In this document: positions 1-12,060 of the stretch, in pieces | Layout: each line of letters starts with the position of its first letter | How positions within the stretch are numbered: the first letter of the stretch is position 1 | Assembly (NCBI RefSeq): GCF_030463565.1 | Contig: NC_134655.1 | Location: 1,934,372-1,998,371 of the forward strand | Length of the DNA: 64,000 nt | From: Pelecanus crispus | Taxonomy: Eukaryota > Chordata > Aves > Pelecaniformes > Pelecanidae | Direction of reading: 5' to 3' | Translations under genes and position numbers: made by a program | Notes under the pieces: model-generated | The model's database searches: none | Told to the model about the DNA's origin: nothing | The model's input: only the letters and a program-made list of their open reading frames with translations

Positions 1-3000
1 TTTGTTCTAAGCTGGAGTTGATATGCTTTCCTCGCATCCATCGATGAGGCAGTAATTACAGATGAGGTGTGTTCTGTTACTGAAATGGGCCTAAAATCAG
101 TACTTTGCATTACGTGCTGAGTCGTCATAGTGAGTGTTATCTTGGACGTTAAAATGACATGAACCTTAGAGATGTTTTGTCTGTGCTGGCAAGACATGAG
201 GAGATGAACAATGTCTCTCACGGCAACGAACTTTGTAATTTTGTGAAGCTGGTGACAAAACGTAAGTTGGGATGTGACCCCTTACTGGAACAAGAAGTGG
301 ACATCCTGGCTCGTGGCTGTGGCTCCAGCTGGGATTCGCTCCAGTGCTTGTTAACACTACGTGATTTCTTTAAAGTGCAGTAACCTCAGCTGGAGATTCT
401 AGCTCAAAGTTGCAGGTTTAAAACAGAGGCATATATTCCATTTGTACAAGAGTCTTGTGAAGAAACAAGGGCTTGTCTCCCCAGGGAAATGGGTGGCCCA
501 GGAAAGCTGTTCCACAGTACTTGTTCTGGACAAGCTTCTATAGATGTGCTTAATTGCCCAGGGAGTCCCTTTGTGCAGCTTAATTCAAGATGCTTTTCTG
601 CTTTCTTTTGGATCCTGTTGTTGAAATTAGATGCTGCCATTAGGTCTTAAAATTGGGTTTTTTTCTATTTTATAGAATTTTGAAACAAACTGAAAATATT
701 TTCTAAGTTAGCCCTCCCAATCTACAAAACATGTACAAACATTCCATTATAGCATCACAAAATGCAATAGCCATTGTTCATATGCTTATAACCGATGGTG
801 AAATGACACGGTTAGTTTCAGTGTTGAAGGTAAAGTAGAAAAGAGGAAAAACTAAAACTCCCCTGAGTGTCTCACTTTGGGTAAGAAAATAAATATTTTA
901 TTAAGCACGTCAAAAGACCCAAGGAAAAAGGACAATACCCTGAAGAACAGAGAGTTTCTTCAATGCCTAGAATGGCAAAGAGAAACTTGTTTTTAATGTT
1001 GCAGGTTTTTCAAACTTAAAGAATATAGTTGTTTCCAAGGTAGGAGAGAACTACAGTGTGCGATTGATTTAAAAACTAAGCACATAAAATGTGGGTATGT
1101 ATCAAAAATACTGCATTGTGCAACAGCTATATGTATTATTTTGAAGATGCACATTCCTGAATGCATCTTTTCTTAATCTCAAGATGAGTAGCTGCTGTTG
1201 AGTGTCTTTGCTCCTAAAAAGAGACCTGCTAAGCTCCTAATATTAAGTTAGATGGACTACAGCCTTTTAAGTTTGCCGTATCCACGTACTCCTCAAGCGA
1301 AGAGATTGCACCCTAAGTCTTAATCCGGCTTCTCTAGATACCCAGGGTTCGGAATCTGCTGTAGATTTCCACTGGAGGAGGGTGCTGGGGAGATTATTTC
1401 CCTTTGCCTCTTCATAGCGTAAAAGCTCAGTTTCACACATGCACTTTGGAGTTTGGAGCGCGTTTCGTGTGCAGTGATAGGTCAGCCCTGTCTTTTCTTT
1501 CTAGGTGGTAGAAGAGTGTAGTGGATAGTATGCACGGCTTCTGAAATAGAGAACTCTAAAATGGTAAATGAGACCAAGACAGGCACTTTTTAGGACGAGT
1601 TATTCTAGATGTCATTGGTTCTCTTAACGTGTTCTCTAATGAAAATTAGAGATACAGAATTGTAGAGAATTTTGACTGTCCGCTGAAGGATTTAGACATA
1701 CCATTGGTTAATCTTTGTATAAAAACATTTTGCAGAAGGTTTCTATAAATGTTTACACATTGCCTTGTCTTCTGAATTACCACAGATTACCTTGAAAAAA
1801 ATATAAGTCTTTGCTTATCCCTTCTTGACTACAATATTACTGCAGGTGCATGTAACCATGAAAAGATTACTTCACACACTGAAAGTATTAGTAAGCTTTT
1901 AGTAATCTTGCTGCTTTTGACTTCAGTAACGAAACAACGGATAACTTTATACCTTGAAATGCAAAACCAAGCAAAAAAAAAATTACCATGGTAATGGTCT
2001 GTCTTTTTAAACCTCTTGGATTTAATGTGTACAGACTTGGTCAGTCTACAACATATTAAAAATCATTCATGCTGGTGCTGTAAATTTATGGAGCTGGAAA
2101 AGATTCCAGGGTTTTCTGGCTTTCCATGAGATTATTTGTTTGAAAACCGATTAGCTAGAAGCTTTTTCGTTTTGACGGTAACTTGTGTGTTTCAAGACCA
2201 AAAATGAAAGGCCGTTCAGAGCACTGCAGCGTGTCCTCAGGTCTCTGGTCAGCTCAGACTGGCTTCCCAGAGCCTCGCAGAAAGCCTGCGTTCCCTCGTT
2301 ACGGCGTGCCCTGCTGACAGTGCCGAGTGACCCGATTACGTGTTCCCTAAAAGTGTTAAAGGAAATCTAAAAGCTGTTACATAGGAATCTTCTTGTGTAA
2401 GCACTGTGTAGGTGAAAAGTTACTATAACTTATTTATTCCTAGTGGAGCATCCATGAGTTGTGAAGTCACAAATACTGGTTTTTTTTTTATTTGGACCTG
2501 TTAACTGAACAATGCAACTTGCTGCTTTCCATTTGGATTCCTCTGACTGGGAGAACTGGGAGGGAGGAGGGTTCCTATTTGCTGCGGATGGGCTCTGTTT
2601 GTGTAAAACTCTTCCTTTTCTGGAGCACCTCTTGCTTTACCAAGATGCTCCGTGGTGTCTCTCCTGCTACGGATAGGTATAGCATTGCAATGGGCAAGTG
2701 CCTGCGATATTCTGCGTTAAAGCTACTACTTTGAAGTAGAAGAGGGACTCGTGTAGCTTTATTTCTCGGTTGAAATGTCTTAAATGTGATCTTCACAATG
2801 CTGGATTCTTAAATTGTATTTTGTTTTGCAGTTGTCACCTGTGGTAGAGAAAATCCAATCGGTGCTGTTTACTTTACAGAGAAAAAGGGAATAATTGGTT
2901 TGCCCATAGATGTTGTAGTTCTCGGCTGGCCCTCTTCCATGGGAGAGAAAAAGCAGTTTGTTAAAGCCTATAGGCATAATATACTTCTAGCTGCATATTC

Positions 3001-6000
3001 TGTTCCTGCTCTTAGTAAATGCCTTTGATTTAAGTACTTAGAAGCAAAATCCACCTGCTGTGTGGGTGCTCACTGGTACATGAAGCTACCCTGACTAGGA
3101 GGGAGAAGGAGACTTGCTTGTAGGCACCTGGGAAGCTTCAGCTTGCCTGAGTAAGCTCCTCAGCTCCCGGGGAGAGATTTGCTGGGAGCTGAAGGAGCGC
3201 CGAGCTTCGCAGGATCTCTGCCTCGAGTTAGACCTCGGTGGGCTACAGGTGCAAATCTCCGTGTTGGTGAAGTGCCCTGTGTCTGTTGTTTGCATCAGGT
3301 TTGGAGATGGTGAGCTCTTACCGGGTGCTCAGAAAGCACCTGTGCATCTTCCAAAGCTGCAGGACCTGCAGGGGAAGCGTTTAAACGAGCTCTTGTGCCA
3401 GACGCTGCTTCAGCTCGCTTTCTGGCAAAACTGGTCTTTGGGTAGCTGCAGTGCCTGACGGTTGCTCCCCAAAGGGATTATTTCTTGGCACTGTTTAGTA
3501 ATGAATATTCGCGAGTGACCAGGAGAATTCAAAATGTGTCTGCTGTTTTGCTCTTCTCCCCTTCCCCACCGCTCTGCGGAGTGCTGGGCTCGCTTTCTGT
3601 ACGGACCCAACGCAGCTATTCCTTGTTTACATACTGTCCCTCGTGCACATACAGGCGCTTCCCATGCCTCGGGGCGGAGTGGGGGGCAGAATCTGTTTTG
3701 AATGTAGTAGTTTTGGTTTAATTAATACACAGCACTTGATTAATTAGGTGAGGAATGTCTCGAACCAGGTGATGTTAAAGTCCGTGTTTTCGTAAGCATC
3801 TTTAGCACTAAGGGCAGCCAGGTCGGTGCCAATTGCAGTTGGTGGAATTTGCTAGGGCGAGTATTTTAATGTACAGCGCCGCGTCCTTTTGGCATCTCTG
3901 AACTACAGAAGCAATGCAGAAAGAGGGTAGGTTAAAACGGTTGACCTATATCTCTTCTCGTATCATTTATCTATGTATATGCGTCTGTATTTAATGTAGC
4001 AGCATACTACTGGAATAACTTGTAGCACTGGATCTAGTCCTGTGTAACTGAGCACACGTACGTACTCTTCCTGTCCTCCACAAACTGATCTTTGTAGGAA
4101 CGTACCTAAACTTGTGTGTAGTACTCGGCTGGAAATTGTAAATGTTTTTGCTGTTCCTGTCAGTCGGTCGCTATTTTTGTCAGTGTAACTGTTGAGGGAC
4201 AGTTGTATAAAATTGTGGATGATGAAATCCCGTATTCTTGAATGTGCTGCGATGGCTGTATACATGTAAGTCATTTTAGTTAATGCACTGCTTAAAAACA
4301 CAAAAAATTGTACCATGTTTAAAGGAGCACTGTGTCTTTTTTCTCTAAATGTATTTGTTCCATGAAGTTTCACTTGTATTACAGTTTATTTTTATTCCCT
4401 ACAAAAATAAATACCTTGTCTTTTTAAAGTAAATGACTAGTCTGTTTATTGGTTAAACTCAAAGCAGAACTTCACGTTTTGAAATGTGAAGTCAATTAAA
4501 AGACTCTTCAGTAGTGAGCTTATCTTAAAGAGAGTGCGATTCCACTTCCCCTTCTTTTACAGAATAGAAACTAGGTGACCTCACTGGTTTCAGGGGGACT
4601 GCTGAGTGCAGCCCTGCTCAGTGTCTTTAAAAATAAAAACCAAACCCCAAAAGTAATAATACTGATGAAGCTGTGTTAAATCTTAGCATCTTCTGTATGT
4701 TTTGTTACTCTGTTTTGTTTGTGTTTGTTTTGTTTTGTTTTTTTTAATTAGATTTTTCTTTATGTATTAAACCCGAATGCCTTTTCAGTGTTTTTTTCCT
4801 CCTGGAAAGCTGCCTATCCTTCATCCATGGATAATTCTGTCTACAGGTGGCTCCAGGCTGACTTAAAAAGCTTTCTGAGGAGCAATCAGACCTTTCTTCT
4901 GGCCTGCTGTGAGGAATTGAGTCTGACTTTGTGGGCATTGTGTGGGACCAGGTGAAGAGATTTTTTTTCTGGTAGCTTTGAGTGAAGAATCTGCAGTCCA
5001 TCTGCTGATGGTATCATTTAAAAATGCTCTTTTATCCGATTCTTTTTAATCATAACTTCAGTAGTGAGTCAGGGTGGGGGGTTTTTTTGAGGGCAGACAA
5101 ACTCGAGGTGGGAGAATGCTCAAGGAAGAGGGAAATTCTGGGTGTAAAACTTGCCTCATGTTTATAACTGAGATCGGAATTGGTGCTTTAATAACTTACA
5201 GAATAACTTACAGCCGTGCAGTAACAGTCAAATCCTACAATTAAAGAGAGATCTCCAAAGCAGAGAGAAATTAGGTGATACGAGCTAATTTGATGTTTCT
5301 AAGGCTTTACGAAATGCTTCAGGATGCCATTTGGATTGGTAAATTCCTGTAAATGGTTTAAATCTGTGCCTGGCAAAGCAATGTCGGCTATTTTAGTAAT
5401 TAATTTTAAAATAGGGGTTTGGAGGTTTTTAATACTCTGTGCGGGAGGTGGGGGAGCTCGGTGACAGGGATGTGACTTGCAGAAGAACCTGCTGAAGGTC
5501 AGCAGGAGAGACGGAGGAACCGCTTTTCCCAGGCCGGTTTCATAGCGGATTGTTCAGCCTTTAATCCTAAACAGGAATGACCTATCCATCGTCCGGCGGG
5601 AGCGGGGTAAGTGTGAACACAAGGAATAGACCCGAGACCAATACCTGTCACCCAGCCCCTGACGAATATTTTCCACTGCACCGTGCATCCTAAAAATGGG
5701 CATTTCTTTTCTCTATATTAAGGCAAAAAATCCACCTGACACTTGGGTATACTCAGTCCCCAGATGTTTCAAAGTCTTTTTTTCCTTCTTGCTAATTTTA
5801 AACGTTCTTAATGTTGCCAGTTGAAATCCTTCATTTACCTAAATTAGACTTGCCTTGCATTTAATTGGATTATTAGCGTTAACGCTGCCTAGAATTCATA
5901 AAGCTGTAATTTACATTTGGGGAAAACTTATTGTCTGTTTGACAGCATCTTGGAGGGTGATTTGAAACTTCCCTATTGAAGCTAACTTTAGCTTTGAGGG

Positions 6001-6490
6001 GGCAGGTTCCATTTGGAGTCGTCGTAGGAGTATTGCTAAAGACTTACGTTTTCAACAGCTCTCAGGAAATAACCTTATGCTGAGCAAAAAAATACTGATC
6101 CGTAAACTTAATTGGAGGTACGTACTGAAAAATCACTGCTTTAAGGTCAAGTCTGCCGTTCTAAGCTGAGGTAGAAAAAAGCAGTTAAGTTAACCTGCTT
6201 TCTTGTTGAGGTTCAGGTTCATACGTGCCAAGGATACCTTAAAATGTTGATTCATTTTCATTCTGCATCGGTGCATTCTTTGTTGCAGTAGAGCAACAAT
6301 ACTTGATCTGTTTTGGTAGCAATGTAACTTTGTACTGAGGTTTTACTCAATTCAATTAGCCAGCAGTTACAGATGCTGGTGTTGATTCGATAGAGATATG
6401 TTGGTGTTAAGGTTTCGTACATATATGTGAAATGGATAAACTCCTCTGGTATTGAAGGTAGACTGCAAATTTTTGGGTTGATGGAAAGGA
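1..6490. other. A/T-rich noncoding stretch upstream of ASB12, no gene recognised
   Basis: This stretch is visibly richer in A and T than the rest of the window and carries no long credible open frame on either strand. By human synteny the 3' end of MTMR8 would be expected near here, but I recognise none of its coding sequence. AATAAA hexamers lie at 888-893 and 4406-4411, and the T-rich, low-complexity texture of about 3.7-4.4 kb resembles a 3' untranslated region. An exon-like acceptor at 2830-2831 is treated as a finding. Whether this is UTR, intron or intergenic DNA cannot be decided from sequence alone. Confidence 0.5.
2832..4430 (+). other. Exon-like segment with strong acceptor; possible terminal exon of an unidentified gene
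   Basis: A textbook acceptor (T-rich tract followed by TTTTGCAG) ends at 2831. Reading with two leading bases gives an open frame of 64 codons to a TGA at 3026-3028. Reading in phase 0 gives a 20-codon frame to a TAA near 2892. The following 1.4 kb is A/T-rich and ends at an AATAAA (4406-4411) followed by a T/G-rich stretch, as expected of a 3' UTR. A consensus donor (GTAAGT) at 262 is phase-compatible with the longer frame. The peptide matches no family I recognise, so this may well be chance. Confidence 0.15.
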
Positions 6491-6527
6491 TTTAAAAGGA
6501 AAAAAAAAAAAAATGCCAATCCAGCCT

Positions 6528-7088
6528 GGTCTCAAGCTGCGCCAGGGGAGGTTTAGATTGGATATTAGGGAACATTTCTTCACGGAAAGAGTGGTCAAGC
6601 GTTGGAACAGGCTGCCCAGAGAGGTGGGGGAGTCCCCAGCCCTGGAGGGGTTCAAAAATCGGGCAGAGGTGGCACTGGGGACATGGTTTAGTGGGCATGG
6701 GGGTGTTGGGGTGATGGTTGGGCTGATGATCTTGGAGGGCCTTTCCAACCTTAGTGATTGCTAATTTTTACTTTCATTAAAAATAATGCAGCCACCAAGC
6801 CAGGAAACATGAAATTAATTATTCCTCTGCCCTTAATTGGTTCAGTGGTGGCCTTGGCAGTGTAGGTTAATGGTTGGACTGGATGATCTTAAAGGTCTTG
6901 TCCAACCTAAACGATTCTATGATTCTATTTTTGGGAATGGGGGAGAGAATATAAGCCTCTTGCTAGTCTAGAAATTATTCCTCTCCCCTTAATTGGTTCA
7001 GTGGTGGCCTTGGCAGTGTAGGTTAATGGTTGGACTGGATGATCTTACAGGGCTTTTCCAACCTAAATGATTCTGTTCTATGATTCTA
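6528..7088 (+). mobile_element. CR1 retrotransposon 3' end with composite, duplicated tail
   Basis: The typical avian CR1 3' region runs from the 'aagctgcgccaggggagg' segment through 'ttcttcacggaaagagtgg' to a first end near 6760. It continues with about 165 bases (Attt/aataatgcagcc...gaattaattattcctctgcc) and a second CR1 end ('ggttggactggatgatcttaaaggtc', then ATTCTATGATTCTAT) at 6929. After roughly 40 other bases the last part is present again from about 6971 to 7088. The same composite tail occurs at 20.1-20.28 kb and, inverted, at 61.6-62.0 kb. An A-run (about 6500-6513) precedes the copy. The element is 5'-truncated and has no coding capacity. Confidence 0.9.
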
Positions 7089-8190
7089 GCAGCAGAAGAG
7101 CATTTTTTTAACCTGTTTGCACAGGCAAGGACGTGAGATACTCATTGCACTCCGTATGGCGCAGGAACAGGATTGAACGTTCACCGCAGCCGTCCGCTGC
7201 TGAGAGGGGAGAGGCACTTGACTGGCGTGGGGCTGCGCGGACCGCTCGGCCTGTGGGGCTGCTGCAGATCCTCCTAAGTTCACATCCCTGAATAAAGTGA
7301 TGGTTTGTCCTGAATAATTCTTTAATGACAGGCAGAAGGTGTGTTAATTGTAATTTCTCTTGCAGGCGATCGGCTTCTAAATTCAAGCGTTCTCCTGTAA
7401 CTTGTATTTTCCTTCACGTGGGGGGAGTGGGGGGGTTGGGGGGAACACAAAACCCAGTAGCCTTAAGAGTAAAAACCCTCCGGTAAGTCAGAGCAGAGCC
7501 CTGTTTCCCATGGCTCTGTGGCAGTGGTTTGGGGAGAAGTGGACGCTACTTGCTGAATCTGATTTTTTTGATTGAAGGTTCACCTATTGAATATAGGGTT
7601 TGTTATCTCACGGCAAAGATGCTTTTGGGGGTGGCGTGACGCAGAGCTGATTACTAGAGTTTTACTTCCTCCTCAAAGCTTTGGGATGGAACCCAGCACA
7701 TTGTAGGATTGTAAAATAAAAGCAGAGGAGACCCCCAAGTTCTGCCAGGAATCGCTTCGAAGTGTTGCCAGCCCTGGAGCACGTTTAGAAGAGCATCCTA
7801 GGGCAGAGAGGCCGACGTACGTGAACGATCAGCGTCGCGCTGATAAGTGGCGTAACGAAGAGCGGGCCCGGGCTGACTTTGAGTTCTGTATTTCAGGTCC
7901 TTAATGATCATCTTCTCGCATCGGTTTACAGCCGCTGGCTCCAGCGCATCCTCGGATCTAAAGGGAAAGGGGCCCCTGGAAGGCGGTGGAAGCAGGGAGC
8001 CGTCTTGCAACGCCACCAAACTTCTGGGGCTCCGACGCTGCCGAAATTCCTCGAGGAATTACAGCTCGTGGAGGAGAAGAAAGAGTTGCTGGATTCCACC
8101 TTCAGTTCTAACCACATGTTCCGTCTGTTAACGCACCCATTGAGTCGTGAAGTGCCTAAGAAGGGGCCCTGGGAGCCCCTGCGGTGCGGG
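7089..8190. other. Noncoding, no gene seen
   Basis: Between the CR1 tail and the minisatellite I see no supported exon or RNA gene. Open frames that start here and run into the repeat array are produced by the array itself. Confidence 0.6.
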
Positions 8191-8194
8191 TTCG

Positions 8195-8572
8195 GGCAGC
8201 GCAGGCAGGGACGCTCGGCAGCGCAGGCAGGGACGCTCGGCAGCGCAGGCAGGGGGACGCTCGGCAGCGCAGGCAGGGGGACGCTCGGCAGCGCAGGCAG
8301 GGGGACGCTCGGCAGCGCAGGCAGGGGGACGCTCGGCAGCGCAGGCAGGGGGACGCTCGGCAGCGCAGGCAGGGGGACGCTCGGCAGCGCAGGCAGAGGG
8401 ACGCTCGGCAGCGCAGGCAGGGACGCTCGGCAGCGCAGGCAGGGACGCTCGGCAGCGCAGGCAGGGACGCTCGGCAGCGCAGGCAGGGGGACGCTCGGCA
8501 GCGCAGGCAGGGACGCTCGGCAGCGCAGGCAGGGACGCTCGGCAGCGCAGGCAGAGGGATGCTCGGCAGCTG
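8195..8572. repeat. GC-rich minisatellite with 22- and 24-bp units, about 16 copies
   Basis: The unit is (GG)GGACGCTCGGCAGCGCAGGCAG. The core ACGCTCGG starts at 8211, 8233, 8257, 8281, 8305, 8329, 8353, 8377, 8401, 8423, 8445, 8467, 8491, 8513 and 8535, and a variant ATGCTCGG starts at 8559. Spacing is therefore 22 or 24 bases, the difference being two extra Gs (or AG). Units are otherwise nearly identical, which points to recent turnover. The long overlapping open frames on both strands here come from the stop-free repeat and are not genes. Confidence 0.95.
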
Positions 8573-11500
8573 TCCGTGCCCTCTCCTGGCACATGGCTGA
8601 GGCACGGTGCTGCCGGAGCCCGCTCCAAGCCGGCTGGTGAGAAGGCGGCCAGCAGAACCGGCACGTCTGAGTGCCCGAAAGCCGCGAGCAGATGCTTTGA
8701 TCGGCACGGAGGGAAAACTCCCGAGTTCAAAGGCTTTGCTGTGGTTTGGCAGTCGCTTATCGTTCAAAGGCAGCAGTCAGAAGTAGACCCACGCAGTAAC
8801 TGAGCGTTTCCGACCTTGAGGACTGTTAGGAAATCCTTAATCCCTGCAAAATTATTTATTTGGTACTGTTTAGCGCTAAACTTCTAAATTGCAATGCTTA
8901 GCGGTGTTAAATCAGAAAGCTCATTACCTCTTTTCAGCTGCGTTAATAACTATAATCTCTTTAATGGAAGCAACTTCTTTGGACAGGATTTACCTTCCCC
9001 AAAAAACCTTCGTGACTGGCATTAAATACGCTTCTGCCCTTCAATTCTTCCCCAATTACGGGAGCGCTGATAAAGGAGTTGCTTTGCCTGGAGCACGTGT
9101 CGGGGCGGCCGGCGGCTCGGGGGCCGCCCGCTCGCGCTTGGAGCTCGGGCAGAAGGTGAAGGCTTCTCCCGACTCCTCAGCCTTCCCGGGGTTTGAAGCG
9201 TTGGGAAGCTTATCCGAAATGGGTCAGACTTACCGGTCGCCCCTCCTTGGGCTCCCGTTTGGGGTTTAGCTGAATCTGCCAATTTAAACATTCGTGCCGG
9301 ATGCTATTTAACGCGTTTCTTTGGCTGTTAAGGGAGCACAAGGAGTATTTCAGTTTGCGTTCTCCCAGCTGAGGGGGGATTTATCAGCAAGTGCTGCGTG
9401 CTTTTGGCTTCATTAGTAATCTCTGTTCCTTACCAAAGAGCTGAGTTTATTTCTAAGATTTCTTTTCTTGGTTAACAACTAAGCAGCAGCAGCGACAACA
9501 AAAGAATATGCAGTTTATCATTAAATTTTCCATTCAAGGATTTTCCTTTCATCTCCTAGTTCCCTTACAGTTTCCTACACTTCACATTTTCTAACGCGTA
9601 TTCATTTTGTTGTCTGTATCCCCTTTTTTCCCCACTGTAATACAGTCTTTTTAATTGCTGCTTTTATTTCTGCATTTTGTTGAAGGGGTTTCCAGCTGTG
9701 TTTGGCTTTTCATCCTTCTTGACACTTAATAAAGCCTGAACTCCACGCTTTTGCTCTGATGCTTATCCACATTTCTCCTACTCGAGAATTCCATTCATAG
9801 CGTTGACTTTGGGAAATCGATCCTTTTGACTTTGGGAAATCGATCCTTTTGACTTTGGGAAATCGATCCTTTTGAAGTAACAATCTATTTTTGAGTGCAT
9901 TTGGAGAGAGTGAAACTATGAGGAAGCCAAAAGTCTAAAACTTATCAATACTGAACATTTTCCTGCTCTCTTCCACAGTGTGACTACAAACTGTGAGTCT
10001 GGTGGCGACGGCGGGGACATCGTAAATGTTTTGCAGAGCCCCCTCATTTTACTTCTTGCAGCAGTGGAGATTTCTCTGCCGGATAATTTGGTTCCCCTCT
10101 CGTTATCTAGTACCGCTGATAACGCTGCCTCAAACTGTCAGACCATTTCTGCTCCACCGCCGAAAAGTTTGGAAAAGGTTTAAAGGGAACTGGATAAAAT
10201 ACGATTACACTTACCAGCTGACAGCTTTTGATAAGACGGCCCAAACGCTGCTTCCCGCTTGTTTTGTTTGCCCCTGTAAAGTTTTCTGCCTTGCTAGGTG
10301 CTGCTGAATTTGATGAAGCCAAAGTGGTTTGTGCTGGGAGGGAAGGCTAAGGAGCAGCTCAGGCGAGAAATCGGGACCGTCTTCAGTGCCCGCTGTCCTT
10401 GCGTTTAATAAACGCTTCGGGATGTTGCGGATGGTCATTTGTGTTGCTCTGAAAGTGGGAAAGGCGGCCAGGAGAGGGGTTAGGAGGGAATCCATCTGGG
10501 TGATTGGCACCAACCAAGATAACGTAGAGGCCGGTGCTGCCGCAGGGAACGTGCTGCCCTGGTAGGGGACCCGAAACTGCCCGGCACCCTGCCATTTCTG
10601 CAAGGAATCGGCAAAGCAAACGCTTTGTGTCTGCTCGGATGGGTCAAGCAGCCTCCAGCACCTGTCCCGGCCTCCCCCCGCCTCGCTGCCCCTCTCTATA
10701 TTTACCCAGGGGGAACTTTCCAAGAATGGAAGTGGTAAGATAAAACCCCTGAGGGGCTAAAATTAGCCCCAGCGCCCTGGCCCTTCTCCCCGCGGTGGCA
10801 TTTCAGCTGTGAGCTTGACAGCCTGCGTCGCTCTGGTCGCACGGAGCGGGCGTCCATCCCCGACACAGCAAGATCTTCTCTCTCTCTCTCCTTTTTTTGG
10901 TTTTTTTTGGTTTTTTGTTTATACCGAGGGAGAACTCGCCACGGGGCCGCCTCTGCCTCGCCTGCCCTGGCTGTGAGCATCACCTACCTCCCAAAGGTAA
11001 GGCAGCAGCACAATGACGCCCAGGCAGCGTCGGGCAATGGAAGGTAACTTGGTAACCGGTTATAAAAGCATGAGTGTATGCTCTGTCACCTTTAGCTCCG
11101 GTTGTAACCTCTTTTTTGGGGGGGTCTGCAGATGCATGGACCGCTCCGTCCAGCTCAAGAGGTGACAGCTCTGGTTTGGGCTCTCCTGGTTGAGGAACAT
11201 CCGTGAGCTCCCCACGTGAGTGCTTATGCCGTCACAGTAACGTCCCTTTGGAGACGCTGCTTTGTGCGTTCGGGGAATGTTACGGCTGGTTTTTGACTTT
11301 ACCGGATTATTTCCCTCGGGGAATATAACGGGGCCGCCTTTTTGAATCGAATCGGCGATAAAACCCCCCACCCCATTAGCCACGTAGGTTGGGGGGGGGG
11401 GGGGGTCCAAAGCTCCAGCGCTCGTTATCAGCGTGTCTAATGAATAACAGTAATGTTAAATTTCACATATTTCTGCATAAATTGTCTGGGTTAGGGTAAC

Positions 11501-11820
11501 AGAAGCGCAGCAGAGCTTTGCCGTCGCTCGCTGCCATCGAACTTGCTCTACTGAACCAAGATGCGAAGCCGCGCAGGTGGCCTTGCGCGGGGGGTTCCTC
11601 CGAGCTTGCGCGTCTCGCCACCGCCGGCGGACGCGGGACGAGCCTCCCGTGACTGCCTTGTTACCGCCAGGCTCGTTTGCAGAAAGAGGCGAATTGCTCG
11701 GTGCAGCGCCTTGCCTCCTCCAAGGGAGGATCGGAGGAGCTGCTCGGGGAGACCGAGCGCTGCCACTGCTGCCTGTCCCCAAGGAAATCTGAGATGCTAT
11801 GGGGCTGCGACGTGGCGAGA
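8573..11820. other. Noncoding, no gene seen
   Basis: No convincing exon or RNA gene is visible. Contents are a 23-bp triplicate (listed separately), a CT-run near 10875-10910 and a run of about 16 Gs near 11390-11405. GC-rich open frames around 11.5-12.2 kb on both strands look like compositional shadows. Confidence 0.55.
9805..9873. repeat. 23-bp tandem repeat, three copies
   Basis: The unit 'gactttgggaaatcgatcctttt' starts at 9805, 9828 and 9851, and the three copies appear identical. Each holds an ATCGAT palindrome within GAAATCGATCC. Confidence 0.9.
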
Positions 11821-11849
11821 AATTCCTCCGCCCTTCCCGGCGGGCAGCG

Positions 11850-12060
11850 TTTCCCAGCTGCTCAGGTGCCGGCCGGGGCATCGCATTCCTCTCCCTTGCT
11901 GCCGCTCGACCACGGTGAAGGCAGATCCTGCACCAAGCGCCTGGCAAACGTGTCAGGGTTCAGCCCCAGCGCCGGTGTGATCAGCTCAGCATCCCCTCAC
12001 CTTCCTCCCACCGCCCCCTACCCCCGCTATAAAAATCCCGGATCCTTCTTGCGGCCGTGC
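11850..12060 (+). promoter_or_regulatory. Candidate TATA promoter with muscle-type elements upstream of ASB12
   Basis: Two E-boxes lie side by side, CAGCTG at 11855-11860 and CAGGTG at 11863-11868. They are followed by an MCAT-type CATTCC (11884-11889) and a TATAAAAA at 12028-12035, which would place initiation near 12060. Paired E-boxes with a TEAD site and a TATA box are a common arrangement in striated-muscle promoters, and mammalian ASB12 is, from memory, muscle-enriched. The link to ASB12 is inference: the next supported exon begins at 12935, and I found no strong donor in between (a weak GTGAGT is at 12505). Confidence 0.35.

Noticed and set aside
7879-8640. 253-codon frame and its antisense counterparts
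   Set aside because: Most of each frame is the 22/24-bp minisatellite, and a two-base unit-length change shifts the frame repeatedly.
12028-12037. TATAAAAA element read as a MEF2 site
   Set aside because: CTATAAAAAT lacks the 3' TAR of the MEF2 consensus; a TATA box is the simpler reading.
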